DNA of 64,000 nt from Megasphaera sp. AM44-1BH (GTDB lineage: Bacteria > Bacillota > Negativicutes > Veillonellales > Megasphaeraceae), in the NCBI RefSeq assembly GCF_003467125.1, contig NZ_QSFA01000001.1:372001-436000 (forward strand), written 5' to 3'. The position numbers and the translations under genes were made by a program. This document shows positions 42,493 to 51,145 of this stretch, piece after piece (the stretch's first letter is position 1; every line of letters starts with the position of its first letter). Under the pieces are notes generated by a model. That model was not told where the DNA came from, did no database searches, and saw only the letters and a program-made list of their open reading frames with translations.

Positions 42493-44203
42493 CGTCACAG
42501 TGTGCCACCTCTTTTTTTACCATTGGCAGATAGAGAAAAACGCGGAACCCATGGGCATCCCCGTCGATACGGATGCCTGCGTTCCCACCGTACCGGAGAC
42601 GCAATACACGGTGCACATTATACAGGCCGATATGACTGGGAGCTACCACATCGGATACCAGAAGTTTCCGTAGTTCTGCCATTTTTTCCGGATTGATACC
42701 GGCGCCATTGTCCACGACCGATAATACGAGCATATCTTCTTCTCTTTTCCCGGTAATGTTGATATGAATAGCTCTCACGTTCTCCAGGCCATGGACAATA
42801 CTGTTTTCCACAACAGGCTGCAGCAGCAGCTTGGGAATCTGGCAGTCGTACAATAACGGATCCATGGCAATATCATAGGACAGGCGTTCACCAAAACGCA
42901 TCTTCTGAAGAGCCAGATAGTCTTTCACATACTGAAGATCGGTCTCCAGACTGACGTCTCCTTCTCCGCGGTGAATACTATACCGCATCAGCCGGGCAAA
43001 GGAAACGGCCAGTTCCGATGCTTTTTTCGGATCAAACAGGATTTCATAGCGCAGTCCTTCCATGACATTGAAAGCAAAATGGGGATCCATCTGTCCCTCC
43101 AGATTCCGTACTTCCATAAGCCGTTTGCGTTCTGCCAGTTCTTTATTGCGTTCCATCAGCTGATGGATTTCCCGCATCATGCGGTTAAATTCCTGATAAA
43201 TGACCTGAAATTCCTGCAGGCTCTGCTCCGGTTCCAGCCGGTAGTCGAGATTGCCATTTTTTCCTTCCCGCACAGCAACCAGCAGACCGTCGAGCGGTTT
43301 CAATACTTTGCAGGACAGTTTCCGCGCCACTAGGAATATAGCCAGACAGGCCGCTATGCCAATACATCCCAGAAAAAGAAGCACTGCCTGAAGCAGAGAA
43401 TCCGTATGGGGAATAGCCGTAAATGCAATGACCTGCAGTTTATCCCCCCGGGCCGGCCGGCTGACATAATAACTTCGTCCCTGCACAGACTGCGCCCCCG
43501 TTACGCCCATAGAGGTCCGCAATTTTCCCATGGCATCGACAAATAAGGGGTTCGTGGAAAAAATAACATGATCCAGCGTATCCAGAATGACAATCTGTTC
43601 CGCCGGCCACTGGTCTGCCCATTCCTGAAATCCTTCCTGCCGGAAAAAAAGGAACAAAAATCCCGCTGTTTCCGCATGTCCCTGTACAGGCAGAAGCAGA
43701 TAATACTGCTCCTGCTGGCCATGCTGCAGTGGCAGTACTACCGGCCCATACCGTAGCACACCTGTACTATCCGTTCCTGCACGATGGAGCATATCCTGTA
43801 TATCCCGGTTTTCCAGGACCAGGCCAAGATTATCCTGATACAGACTGGTCATGACGGGTTTTCTACTCTGATCCAGGAGGAGAAAATCACCGTGGATTGT
43901 ACCGCTGTTCGTAATATCATACAGATACTGTGCCAGCTCCCGGTCAGCTTTCCCCGTCTGCAAAGCCTGGATCAGAGCAGGGTTTCCCCCCAGTTCATTC
44001 ATCGCACGGGCACAACGGTCCCATTCCCGGCTGACCGCCTGTTCTGCTTCTGCTGCATGAGCATCGGTGCCATCTACAATATGCACCTCATAAAAACAGG
44101 CCAGAAATGCCCCGAACAGGCATAGCAGAAACAGAATGAGCAATGCCGCCCCTTTGGTAAAAACCTGTTGTAAATACAGATGAAAACTGCGTGGTCTGCT
44201 CAT
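42485..44203 (-). CDS. Sensor histidine kinase, YesM (LytS-like) type
   Basis: This 572-residue membrane kinase has a membrane helix near residue 20, an extracytoplasmic sensor (about 45-265), a second helix near 270-295, a HAMP region and a HisKA_7TM-like kinase core. The phospho-accepting His is in GQMDPHFAFNV. A C-terminal ATPase has NSIVHGLEN and DNGAGI. It is encoded between the importer permease and its response regulator, so it probably senses the importer's substrate or a precursor outside the cell. Confidence 0.9.
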   Translation of the reverse strand: MSRPRSFHLYLQQVFTKGAALLILFLLCLFGAFLACFYEVHIVDGTDAHAAEAEQAVSREWDRCARAMNELGGNPALIQALQTGKADRELAQYLYDITNSGTIHGDFLLLDQSRKPVMTSLYQDNLGLVLENRDIQDMLHRAGTDSTGVLRYGPVVLPLQHGQQEQYYLLLPVQGHAETAGFLFLFFRQEGFQEWADQWPAEQIVILDTLDHVIFSTNPLFVDAMGKLRTSMGVTGAQSVQGRSYYVSRPARGDKLQVIAFTAIPHTDSLLQAVLLFLGCIGIAACLAIFLVARKLSCKVLKPLDGLLVAVREGKNGNLDYRLEPEQSLQEFQVIYQEFNRMMREIHQLMERNKELAERKRLMEVRNLEGQMDPHFAFNVMEGLRYEILFDPKKASELAVSFARLMRYSIHRGEGDVSLETDLQYVKDYLALQKMRFGERLSYDIAMDPLLYDCQIPKLLLQPVVENSIVHGLENVRAIHINITGKREEDMLVLSVVDNGAGINPEKMAELRKLLVSDVVAPSHIGLYNVHRVLRLRYGGNAGIRIDGDAHGFRVFLYLPMVKKEVAHCDDV

Positions 44204-44229
44204 GGTGGAGCTCCTTCAGGAAATAACCA

Positions 44230-45897
44230 TCAGATACTGATATCGCGCCGTCCCGTCAGCTTGAAGAAAATCAGCAGGGACAAAATAGATGTCAGAGCCA
44301 GAATCGTAGCATAGGCAGAGGCATTGCCGTAATTGCCACGGATAACCTCCGTATAAATCGATACAGTCAGCGTCTGATTGGCCGTTGTATATAAAATGAT
44401 GGAAGAACTGAGCTCACTGATGATGGTCACCCAGCTCATAATGGCTCCTGCCAGTACACCGGGCATCATCATAGGCAGGGTAATCCGGCGGAACGTCGTC
44501 AGGTCCGAAGCCCCCAGCGATATAGCCGCTTCTTCTACGTTTTTGCTGATCTGTCCCAGAGCGGCTACACTGGAACGCACGGTGTAAGGCATACGCCGGA
44601 TGGCAAAGGAAATAATCATAATCAAAGCCGTGCCACTCAGAACGATAGGCGGGCTGTTGAAGGCAAACAGGAAGGAAATCCCCAGTACTGACCCGGGAAT
44701 AATGAAGGGGAACATGGTCACCGTATCGAGGATGCTGTTGAGCAGATTCTTTTTCCGTACGCTCAGATAGGCAATGATGACCCCCATGACCAGTACGATG
44801 GCAATAGCGACGATTCCCAGAAAATAAGTATTCCATATGACCGTATTGTCTTTGGCAAACAAAGTCGCTTCATAACTCTGAAGGGCATATCCGCCCGTAA
44901 AGACCTGTCCGCCATTACTGCGCAGGAACGAAGTATACACGACGACGAGCTGGGGCAGAATGGCCAGCCCGGTTACTATATACACGATACCATGAGCCAT
45001 GATATTGCGCAACCCCGATGCTTTTTCAGCTACGATAGGCTTCAGTGCTGTCATGGTATAGGTACTGCGGTTCGCCAGATAGCGCTGGGCAAAGAACATG
45101 ACAACAGTCAGTACAATCATGATGACGCAGATAGCCGCCGCAAATCCATCATCGCCGCCGACTTCTCCCATAAAGGACGTATATACCAGTACGGGCATGG
45201 TCTTGAATCCTTCACCAATCAGCATGGGCGTACCAAAATCGGCAAAGACCCGCATAAAGACAAGCATCGAACTGGATAACAGTGTGGGAAGCAGCAGCGG
45301 CACCAGAATACGCCGCATCCGCGTGAAGCGGGAACAGCCCAGGCTTTCCGCCGCTTCGTTCAGCGAATTATCGAAGGTCTTGAGCGACCCGGACAAGAAG
45401 ATATAGATCAGTGGGAAAGATTGCAGGGTAAAGACGAGAACGATACCGGAAAATCCATATACGCCATTAAACGATGTATGAAACAATTGATTGAAGAACT
45501 GGGTTATGACACCGTTGCGCCCCAGCAGCTGAATCCAGGCGTAGGCTCCGATGAATGGTGGTGATAAATAAGAAATAACGATCAGGATATTGAGAAGGGC
45601 ACTCCCCTTTATCTTGATGCTCCGCATGAGATAGGCCATGGGAAGCCCCAGAAGAGCTGCCAGGATAGTAGAGACGACGGTGACCTCCATGCTGTGTACC
45701 ATGGTTTCCCAATAAAAAGGCTTGGTAAAGAACCGCGTAAAATAAGCAAGCGTCGTACTGCCCGATACGGGATCCACTACGCTTTTGTATAATACGAGTA
45801 CCAGCGGGTATAAGACAAAGAGAGCAAAAAAGGCAAACAGCCAGAGACTGATAACTGTCCAGAATGAGATATGGGATTTTTTAGTTTGTGCCATCAT
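44230..45897 (-). CDS. ABC transporter permease, double-length (FbpB/AfuB type)
   Basis: This 555-residue membrane protein has two permease halves and about 12 helices. Each half has an EAA-type docking motif (ESLGCSRFTRMRRILVP and ISLGASDLTTFRRITLP). Double-length permeases are typical of the ferric and hexose-phosphate (AfuB) families. The start is placed at 45897, where AAGGTGG lies close upstream; the gene overlaps the end of the ATPase gene. It is part of the operon receptor-ATPase-permease-kinase-regulator. Confidence 0.88.
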   Translation of the reverse strand: MMAQTKKSHISFWTVISLWLFAFFALFVLYPLVLVLYKSVVDPVSGSTTLAYFTRFFTKPFYWETMVHSMEVTVVSTILAALLGLPMAYLMRSIKIKGSALLNILIVISYLSPPFIGAYAWIQLLGRNGVITQFFNQLFHTSFNGVYGFSGIVLVFTLQSFPLIYIFLSGSLKTFDNSLNEAAESLGCSRFTRMRRILVPLLLPTLLSSSMLVFMRVFADFGTPMLIGEGFKTMPVLVYTSFMGEVGGDDGFAAAICVIMIVLTVVMFFAQRYLANRSTYTMTALKPIVAEKASGLRNIMAHGIVYIVTGLAILPQLVVVYTSFLRSNGGQVFTGGYALQSYEATLFAKDNTVIWNTYFLGIVAIAIVLVMGVIIAYLSVRKKNLLNSILDTVTMFPFIIPGSVLGISFLFAFNSPPIVLSGTALIMIISFAIRRMPYTVRSSVAALGQISKNVEEAAISLGASDLTTFRRITLPMMMPGVLAGAIMSWVTIISELSSSIILYTTANQTLTVSIYTEVIRGNYGNASAYATILALTSILSLLIFFKLTGRRDISI

Positions 45898-46990
45898 GAC
45901 CACCTTCTATCATCGTTTCTGCACTGTCACTATGAAATACATTGATGCGGCTGCTTTTGAGCTGCAGACTCACAGCAGTTCCATCAGGAAGGTGACTGCC
46001 TTCTCCCTGATACTGGATGACTTCCAGATTATTCCCGTCAGCCGCTTTCATAAAATAGTGAGTCGCTATCCCCAGGAACACGCTGCTTTCGACGACTGCA
46101 GGAATTCCCATTTCACCAGCCGGCATAATAGAAAATTCTTCCGGCCGTACGGATACGATGACCTTTTCCCCATCCTTTGCCGACTCATCGAGATTATCCA
46201 TGGGCACGCTATATCCATCCTTAAAATGCAGGGTAGCTGCATTCCCGTCTTTTTGCAGCTGTGCATCGAGAAAGTTGGACAATCCGATAAATCCGGCTAC
46301 AAAGGTATTGAAGGGCCGTTTATATATATTCTGTGGCGTGTCAATCTGCTGGATGACACCGTTATTCATGATAGCAATGCGGTCTGATACAGCCAGTGCT
46401 TCTTCCTGGTCGTGGGTTACATACACCGTTGTAATGTGGATATGACGCTGGATTTTCTTGATGGCATTCCGCATTTCTACACGAAGTTTGGCATCCAGAT
46501 TGGACAACGGTTCATCCATGAGGAGTACTGCCGGCTGGATGACAATAGCCCGCGCCAGGGCAACCCGCTGCTGCTGGCCGCCGGAAAGGGCGGCGGGCAT
46601 ACGGTCTTTTAAATGGTCAATTTTCACAATTTTCAGTATGTCATCTACCCGTTTTTCGATATCGGCCTTCCCGGCGCCGCGCATCTGCAGGCCGAAAGCC
46701 ACATTATCCCGTACCGTCATATGGGGGAATATGGCATAGTTCTGAAACACCATGCCCATATTCCGTTTCTCTACAGGCACATCATTGATACGCTTTCCAT
46801 TCAGCCGGATTTCGCCTTCTTCAATGGAATTGAATCCGATAATCATACGAAGTAATGTCGTCTTGCCGCAGCCCGATGGCCCCAGCAGTGTAAAAAACTC
46901 ACCTGGCTTCACATGAAGAGACAATCCCTTTACTACCGTATTGTCCCCATAGCGTTTTACCACGTGATCAATATCAATGGATACGCTCAT
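45881..46990 (-). CDS. ABC transporter ATPase (FbpC/AfuC/PotA type)
   Basis: This 369-residue ATPase has Walker A GPSGCGKTTL, signature LSGGQQQRVALARA, Walker B LLMDEPL and a switch histidine in VTHDQ. A C-terminal TOBE regulatory domain follows (about 240-369). The start is the ATG at 46990 with GGGAGGAA upstream; the frame runs back to 47065 in the spacer. The ATPase overlaps the permease gene by 17 bases. Confidence 0.9.
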   Translation of the reverse strand: MSVSIDIDHVVKRYGDNTVVKGLSLHVKPGEFFTLLGPSGCGKTTLLRMIIGFNSIEEGEIRLNGKRINDVPVEKRNMGMVFQNYAIFPHMTVRDNVAFGLQMRGAGKADIEKRVDDILKIVKIDHLKDRMPAALSGGQQQRVALARAIVIQPAVLLMDEPLSNLDAKLRVEMRNAIKKIQRHIHITTVYVTHDQEEALAVSDRIAIMNNGVIQQIDTPQNIYKRPFNTFVAGFIGLSNFLDAQLQKDGNAATLHFKDGYSVPMDNLDESAKDGEKVIVSVRPEEFSIMPAGEMGIPAVVESSVFLGIATHYFMKAADGNNLEVIQYQGEGSHLPDGTAVSLQLKSSRINVFHSDSAETMIEGGHDGTN

Positions 46991-47007
46991 CTTTTCTTCC
47001 TCCCTAT

Positions 47008-47053
47008 AAAAACGCGGCAGGACCCGCTGCACTGACACTGCGTTTCCTGCCGC
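47008..47053 (-). terminator. Attenuating hairpin between receptor and ATPase genes
   Basis: GCGGCAGGA and TCCTGCCGC (47053-47014 on the minus strand) pair around a 22-base loop and are followed by GTTTTTA. Partial termination here would give more receptor than ATPase, a common pattern in ABC operons. Confidence 0.6.
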
Positions 47054-47075
47054 AAACTGATGCAAGTAAAATGAC

Positions 47076-48122
47076 TTATCTGTTGTTTTCGAGATGCTGG
47101 TTCCACATCGCTACAATATCCTGTTTGTGATCCGATACCCATCCTTCATCATAGTTGGGGAACAAATGAATCTGATCAATGGGCGTCATATACGAAGCCA
47201 GCTCGATATTTTTGCGAAGAGGCCGCACGGTCAGTTCTTTACCAGCCATTTCCTGAATTTTCTGGGAAATCATGTAATCGACAAATTTTTTAGCATTTTC
47301 CGGATGTTTGCATCCCTTGATGATCTGTACCGATTCACCGGGGAAAATAGCTCCTTCTTTCGGGAATACTACTTTAACCGGCGCACTGTTCCGGACGTAG
47401 GTAGCTGCCGGATCTTCCCAGGTGAGACCTACCGTATATTCTCCGTCGGCAACGCCTTTGTGGACGGCACCGGAACTGTTCAGCATTTTGCCATCGAGAT
47501 TCTGGATGAATTTATCCACATAGTCCCACGCTTCCGGGCTCATAGGATCGCCATTTTTTCCTTTGGCATAGAGCATAGCCATGAGCGACTGGAATGCTGA
47601 ACTGGAATTGGCCGGGTCGCCAAAGGCGATTTTCCCCTTCAGGGCCGGATTCAGCAGATCATCAAAGGTCTCAATTTTTGTATCCCCGGCCAGGTTCGTA
47701 TTGACGATAAGGACGGTAGGATCGGCAAAAGCCGGTGTAAAATATCCCGTCTTATTGCGGAATGCTTCCATCATATTCTTATCTTCAGGAGAAACATATT
47801 CCATGAATAAGTCTTTCTGGGACTCCAGCATGGTCTGATCCGCTGCCCATAGGATATCACCCTGGGGATTGCCCTTTTCTGAAGAAACCCGTTTTAACAG
47901 CGGCCCTGTACCGGCCACGACAACATTGACCTTGATTCCCGTGTCCTTTTCAAAATTGGGAATGACCAGATTGTTCAGGCTTTCACTGCGTGCCGTATAA
48001 ACCGTAAGCACCTTGTCATCGCTACCCGATGCGCTCTTCTGATCACCTCCGCAGCCAGCTAGTGAAACCAGTGTAGCCGCTGCAACAGCCAGTGTAATAA
48101 TTCGTTTTGTTAGTTGTTTCAT
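47076..48122 (-). CDS. ABC transporter substrate-binding lipoprotein (ferric iron / sugar-phosphate family)
   Basis: This 348-residue family 1 (FbpA/AfuA-like) receptor has a lipobox (VSLAGC; Cys about residue 24). The body starts LTVYTARSESLNNLVIPNFEKDTGIKVNVV and includes GDPANSSSAFQSL. The family binds ferric iron or, in AfuA, hexose 6-phosphates. The ligand cannot be assigned from sequence alone. The start at 48122 has AAGGAG 7 bases upstream. It is the first gene of the operon that includes a YesMN-type two-component system. Confidence 0.88.
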   Translation of the reverse strand: MKQLTKRIITLAVAAATLVSLAGCGGDQKSASGSDDKVLTVYTARSESLNNLVIPNFEKDTGIKVNVVVAGTGPLLKRVSSEKGNPQGDILWAADQTMLESQKDLFMEYVSPEDKNMMEAFRNKTGYFTPAFADPTVLIVNTNLAGDTKIETFDDLLNPALKGKIAFGDPANSSSAFQSLMAMLYAKGKNGDPMSPEAWDYVDKFIQNLDGKMLNSSGAVHKGVADGEYTVGLTWEDPAATYVRNSAPVKVVFPKEGAIFPGESVQIIKGCKHPENAKKFVDYMISQKIQEMAGKELTVRPLRKNIELASYMTPIDQIHLFPNYDEGWVSDHKQDIVAMWNQHLENNR

Positions 48123-48360
48123 ATTTCCGCTCCTTTCATCAATCATCCGACTCGCATAGTTTATGCTTTTATTGTACTGTATTCATTTATATTGTCTATC
48201 CGATAAAAGATAAAAAACATCTAATTTTCATAATAATCATCGCTATTTAATGTATGTAGTATATATTAATTGCTATTTGAGTGAATATATATTTCATATG
48301 GAAATGACGGATTGTATTAAAAAGCAGCATTTTATAGCCTGCATTTTTAGATATAGAAAA
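48123..48360. other. AT-rich intergenic region
   Basis: This stretch upstream of the receptor gene is AT-rich and without a plausible gene. A loose match to an inverted GATNATTAT-type iron box occurs around 48225-48245, but it is not convincing. The right part leads into the promoter of the SAM-I riboswitch. Confidence 0.4.
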
Positions 48361-48369
48361 AAATGATGC

Positions 48370-48398
48370 TTGACAAGAGAAAAAAACTATGCTAACAT
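48370..48398 (+). promoter_or_regulatory. Promoter of the SAM-I riboswitch transcript
   Basis: TTGACA (48370-48375), 17 bases and TAACAT (48393-48398) preceded by TGC form an extended -10 promoter about 20 bases before the aptamer. Confidence 0.7.
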
Positions 48399-48420
48399 CT
48401 GCATCATCAACTAAATACGT

Positions 48421-48557
48421 TTCATCAAGAGCAGTCGAGGGAATGGCCCCATGACACTGCGGCAACCGCCATAAGGTATGGTGCCAACTCCATCGGATTA
48501 CATCCGGCAGATGAATCATAGGATTAGTAAAGCCGTCATCTGCATGACGGCTTTTTT
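48421..48557 (+). promoter_or_regulatory. SAM-I (S-box) riboswitch with terminator
   Basis: The aptamer 48421-48515 has P1 TTCATC/GATGAA, then AAGAGC, GAGGGA, GGCCC, ATGACA, CGGCAACC, GGTGCCAA and the expected late CC. All are S-box signature elements in order. A terminator hairpin follows (AAAGCCGTCAT / ATGACGGCTTT, 48529-48554, then T). High SAM should stop transcription before metQ. Confidence 0.95.
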
Positions 48558-48607
48558 GATGATACGGACTTATTTTTATTTAAACACTCAGGAGAGGGGT
48601 ACGAAAT

Positions 48608-49432
48608 ATGAAATCATCTATTAAAAAAATCATTTCCGCCGGCCTCATTGCAGCCATCTGTGTATTTGCTGCCGGCTGCGGTTCCAGCAATGACAGCAAA
48701 GGCGACCAGGCAAAAAAAGAAATTAAAGTAGGGGTTACGGCTGGTCCTCATGCAGAAATCATGGACGAAGTCGTCAAAGAAGCTGCCAAACAGGGGATTA
48801 CCATCAAAGTCGTCGAATTCAACGATTATGTACAGCCCGACAAAGCACTGGCTGAAAAGGATCTCGACATGAACTCCTATCAGCACCAGCCTTATCTCGA
48901 CAATATCGTCAAAAAACAGGGCCTGAAACTCACGTCTATTGGCAAGACGATCCTCATGCCTATGGCCGTTTACTCCCACAAATATAAATCCCTCGATGAA
49001 GTCGCTCCGGGAAGCAAAGTCACCATCCCGAACGATCCGTCCAATGGTGCCCGTGCCCTGCTTCTCCTGCAGCAGGCTGGCCTGATCAAACTGAAGAACG
49101 GTGATTCCATCGAAGCCTCCGTTGCCGATATCACGGAAAATCCGAAAAATCTGCAGTTTGTCGAACTCGACGCTGCCCAGACACCGCGTTCCCTCGATGA
49201 TACGGATATCGCCTGCGTCAACACTAACTACGCTATTCCGGCAGGACTCAATCCGAAAAAAGATTCCATCCTTGTAGAATCCATTGAATCGCCGTATGCC
49301 TGCGTATTCGCTGTCCGTCAGGGCGATGAAAACAACGAAACATACAAGAAAGTCGTTCAGATTTATCAGTCCGAAGCAATCAAGAAATTTATCAACGATA
49401 AATATCAGGGAACTATCCTGCCTGCATTCTAA
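48608..49432 (+). CDS. metQ: Methionine-binding lipoprotein MetQ
   Basis: This 274-residue NlpA-family receptor has a lipobox (FAAGC; Cys about residue 24) and the MetQ signature segments KVGVTAGPHAEIMDEV and DMNSYQHQPYLDNIVKKQG. It binds methionine outside the membrane. The ABC partners MetN and MetI are not adjacent, so this is an orphan receptor that must pair with a transporter elsewhere. It is controlled by the SAM-I riboswitch upstream. GAGAGGGG precedes the start. Confidence 0.94.
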   Translation: MKSSIKKIISAGLIAAICVFAAGCGSSNDSKGDQAKKEIKVGVTAGPHAEIMDEVVKEAAKQGITIKVVEFNDYVQPDKALAEKDLDMNSYQHQPYLDNIVKKQGLKLTSIGKTILMPMAVYSHKYKSLDEVAPGSKVTIPNDPSNGARALLLLQQAGLIKLKNGDSIEASVADITENPKNLQFVELDAAQTPRSLDDTDIACVNTNYAIPAGLNPKKDSILVESIESPYACVFAVRQGDENNETYKKVVQIYQSEAIKKFINDKYQGTILPAF

Positions 49433-49444
49433 TAGCCGGCAAAG

Positions 49445-49477
49445 CGGCCTGTCACATCGATGGCAGGCCGTTTTTTT
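49445..49477 (+). terminator. Terminator of metQ
   Basis: CGGCCTG / CAGGCCG stem with a 12-base loop, followed by seven T. Confidence 0.85.
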
Positions 49478-49571
49478 CCAATCATCTGCGTTATATTGAA
49501 ATTTGATGGTATAAACAATAAATTTTGTATATTATACGTTAAAAATTTTCTCGTAAAATTTGACAAATGTG

Positions 49572-49580
49572 TGATATAAT
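49572..49580 (+). promoter_or_regulatory. Extended -10 promoter of trxA
   Basis: TGATATAAT lies about 47 bases before the thioredoxin start. A TTGACA at 49559 is too close (9 bases) to act as its -35, so the extended -10 probably suffices. Confidence 0.5.
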
Positions 49581-49626
49581 AGAATTGTCCCACAGACAAT
49601 ACAAATACAAAAGGAGTGAATCATAT

Positions 49627-49932
49627 ATGGAATACACATTTACCAATGATAATTTTAATCAGGAAGTCCTGCAATCCGATAAACCGGTTCTCGTCGATTT
49701 CTGGGCCACCTGGTGCGGTCCCTGCCGCATGGTAGCGCCGGTCGTTGAAGAAATTGCCAACGAACATCCGGAATACAAAGTCGGCAAAGTCAATGTAGAT
49801 GAACAACCGGAACTGGCCCAGCAGTTCAACGTCATGAGCATCCCCACTCTTCTGGTCTTCAAAAATGGCCAGCTCTACAAGAGTTCTGTCGGTGCCCAGC
49901 CGAAAGCCAGCATCCTGGCACTCTTCGATTAA
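49627..49932 (+). CDS. trxA: Thioredoxin
   Basis: This 101-residue thiol-disulfide oxidoreductase has the active site WCGPCR (FWATWCGPCRMVAP) and the cis-proline in SIPTLLVFKNG. Normal length. The start is the ATG at 49627 with AAGGAGTG 8 bases upstream; the frame extends to 49567. It is followed after 19 bases by a TSCPD gene, suggesting one transcript. Confidence 0.95.
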   Translation: MEYTFTNDNFNQEVLQSDKPVLVDFWATWCGPCRMVAPVVEEIANEHPEYKVGKVNVDEQPELAQQFNVMSIPTLLVFKNGQLYKSSVGAQPKASILALFD

Positions 49933-49951
49933 TTGCGAAAGGAAGATTCCA

Positions 49952-50191
49952 TTGCATACGTATAAACCAAGTGGCATCTGTGCCACACAGATTGATTTCG
50001 ATATCAAAGACGGAAAAGTCTATGACGTCGTCTTTACAAACGGCTGTCCCGGCAATCACCTCGGCCTTTCCAGCCTTGCTGAAGGAATGCCCGTCGCAGA
50101 AGTCGTCCGCCGTCTGGAAGGCATCCGCTGCGGCGAACGCACTACGTCCTGTCCGGACCAGCTGGCACAGGCATTGAAAGCCTACGTCTGA
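49952..50191 (+). CDS. TSCPD domain protein
   Basis: This 79-residue protein has the TSCPDQL motif near its end and starts HTYKPSGICATQIDFDI, typical of the small TSCPD family (TIGR03905). The start codon is TTG at 49952: GGAAG lies 6 bases before it and it gives the expected N terminus. The domain also occurs in ribonucleotide reductases and tRNA enzymes, but the small proteins have no known function. Four cysteines suggest metal or redox use, which would fit its place after thioredoxin. Confidence 0.78.
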   Translation: MHTYKPSGICATQIDFDIKDGKVYDVVFTNGCPGNHLGLSSLAEGMPVAEVVRRLEGIRCGERTTSCPDQLAQALKAYV

Positions 50192-50211
50192 TCCGATTAT
50201 CCTGCCCCTAC

Positions 50212-50266
50212 AAAAAAGGATTGTACCAGCATGAACAACCCGCTTATGCCGGCACAATCCTTTTTT
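50212..50266. terminator. Bidirectional terminator, TSCPD gene / phzF
   Basis: AAAAAAGGATTGT pairs with ACAATCCTTTTTT, with extra inner pairs CC, GCAT / ATGC, GG. T-runs are present on both strands between convergent genes. Confidence 0.85.
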
Positions 50267-50280
50267 ATGTCCCCAATGAA

Positions 50281-51054
50281 TCAGATTTTGAGGTCTGCTT
50301 CCGAATACAGGACAGCATACCCGGCCATAGCAATATGGCCATCTTCTATATGGCAGTACAACTCGCCGCCGCGGCGTGACGCCTGATAGGCAATTAAATC
50401 ATTCTTGCCGAGTTTCTCTGCCATGACCGGGATGACGTGGCAATGCCCGCTGCCACAAACCGGGTCTTCCGGTACGGACAATTTGGGAGCAAAGGAGCGG
50501 CTGACACAATCGTACGTTTCCCCCTTGGCCGTAATATTGCACAGCAGTCCGTCAAGGTGTTTCAGTTTTTCCATATCGGGCTGGCATTCCCGGACCTGTG
50601 TTTCGTTTTCCAGGACGCAGAGAAGGTCCCTGGCTATGTATGCTTCTACCGGGCGGACTCCCAGCGCTTCTTCCATGGCATCAGTCACAGGCACCGGCTT
50701 CATATCATAAGCGGGAAAATCCATGGAGAACAGTTCACCTTTCCGTGTCACCGTTAGCACGCCGCTTAAGGTATGGAATACAAAGGTCTGACACTGCGGT
50801 TCGACAAAATTTGCCAGGACAAAGGATGTCCCCAGCGTCGCATGGCCGCAAAGGTCGATTTCTCCGCCTGGTGTAAACCAGCGCAGCCGGTATCCGTCTT
50901 TTTCTTTTACAGTAAAAGCGGTCTCGGACAAATTATTTTCCATGGCAATGTTCTGCATCATCTCATCGGAAGGCCAGGAATCCATAACGCATACAGCGGC
51001 CGGATTTCCTTTGAATACTTCTTTCGTAAAGGCATCGACGACGTAACATTTCAT
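50281..51054 (-). CDS. PhzF-family isomerase
   Basis: This 257-residue protein has the PhzF/diaminopimelate-epimerase-like fold. Motifs are YVVDAFTKEVFKGNPAAVCV at the N terminus, the catalytic Glu in NLSETAF, GGEIDLCGHATLGTSFVL and DPVCGSGHCHVIPV. No phenazine genes are near, so it is one of the many PhzF homologues with unknown substrate. GGAGG lies 9 bases before the start. Confidence 0.9.
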   Translation of the reverse strand: MKCYVVDAFTKEVFKGNPAAVCVMDSWPSDEMMQNIAMENNLSETAFTVKEKDGYRLRWFTPGGEIDLCGHATLGTSFVLANFVEPQCQTFVFHTLSGVLTVTRKGELFSMDFPAYDMKPVPVTDAMEEALGVRPVEAYIARDLLCVLENETQVRECQPDMEKLKHLDGLLCNITAKGETYDCVSRSFAPKLSVPEDPVCGSGHCHVIPVMAEKLGKNDLIAYQASRRGGELYCHIEDGHIAMAGYAVLYSEADLKI

Positions 51055-51145
51055 GACCCATTCCTCCTCTTTCCAGACGAACCTGTTTTTGATATGTTCA
51101 TCATATCACGAGGAGAACCATCACACAATCAGTTAATTGTATGGC

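Noticed and set aside
48220..48250. Possible Fur box upstream of the ferric/sugar-phosphate receptor gene
   Set aside because: Only a loose match to the 19-base consensus in very AT-rich DNA. It is not enough to call.
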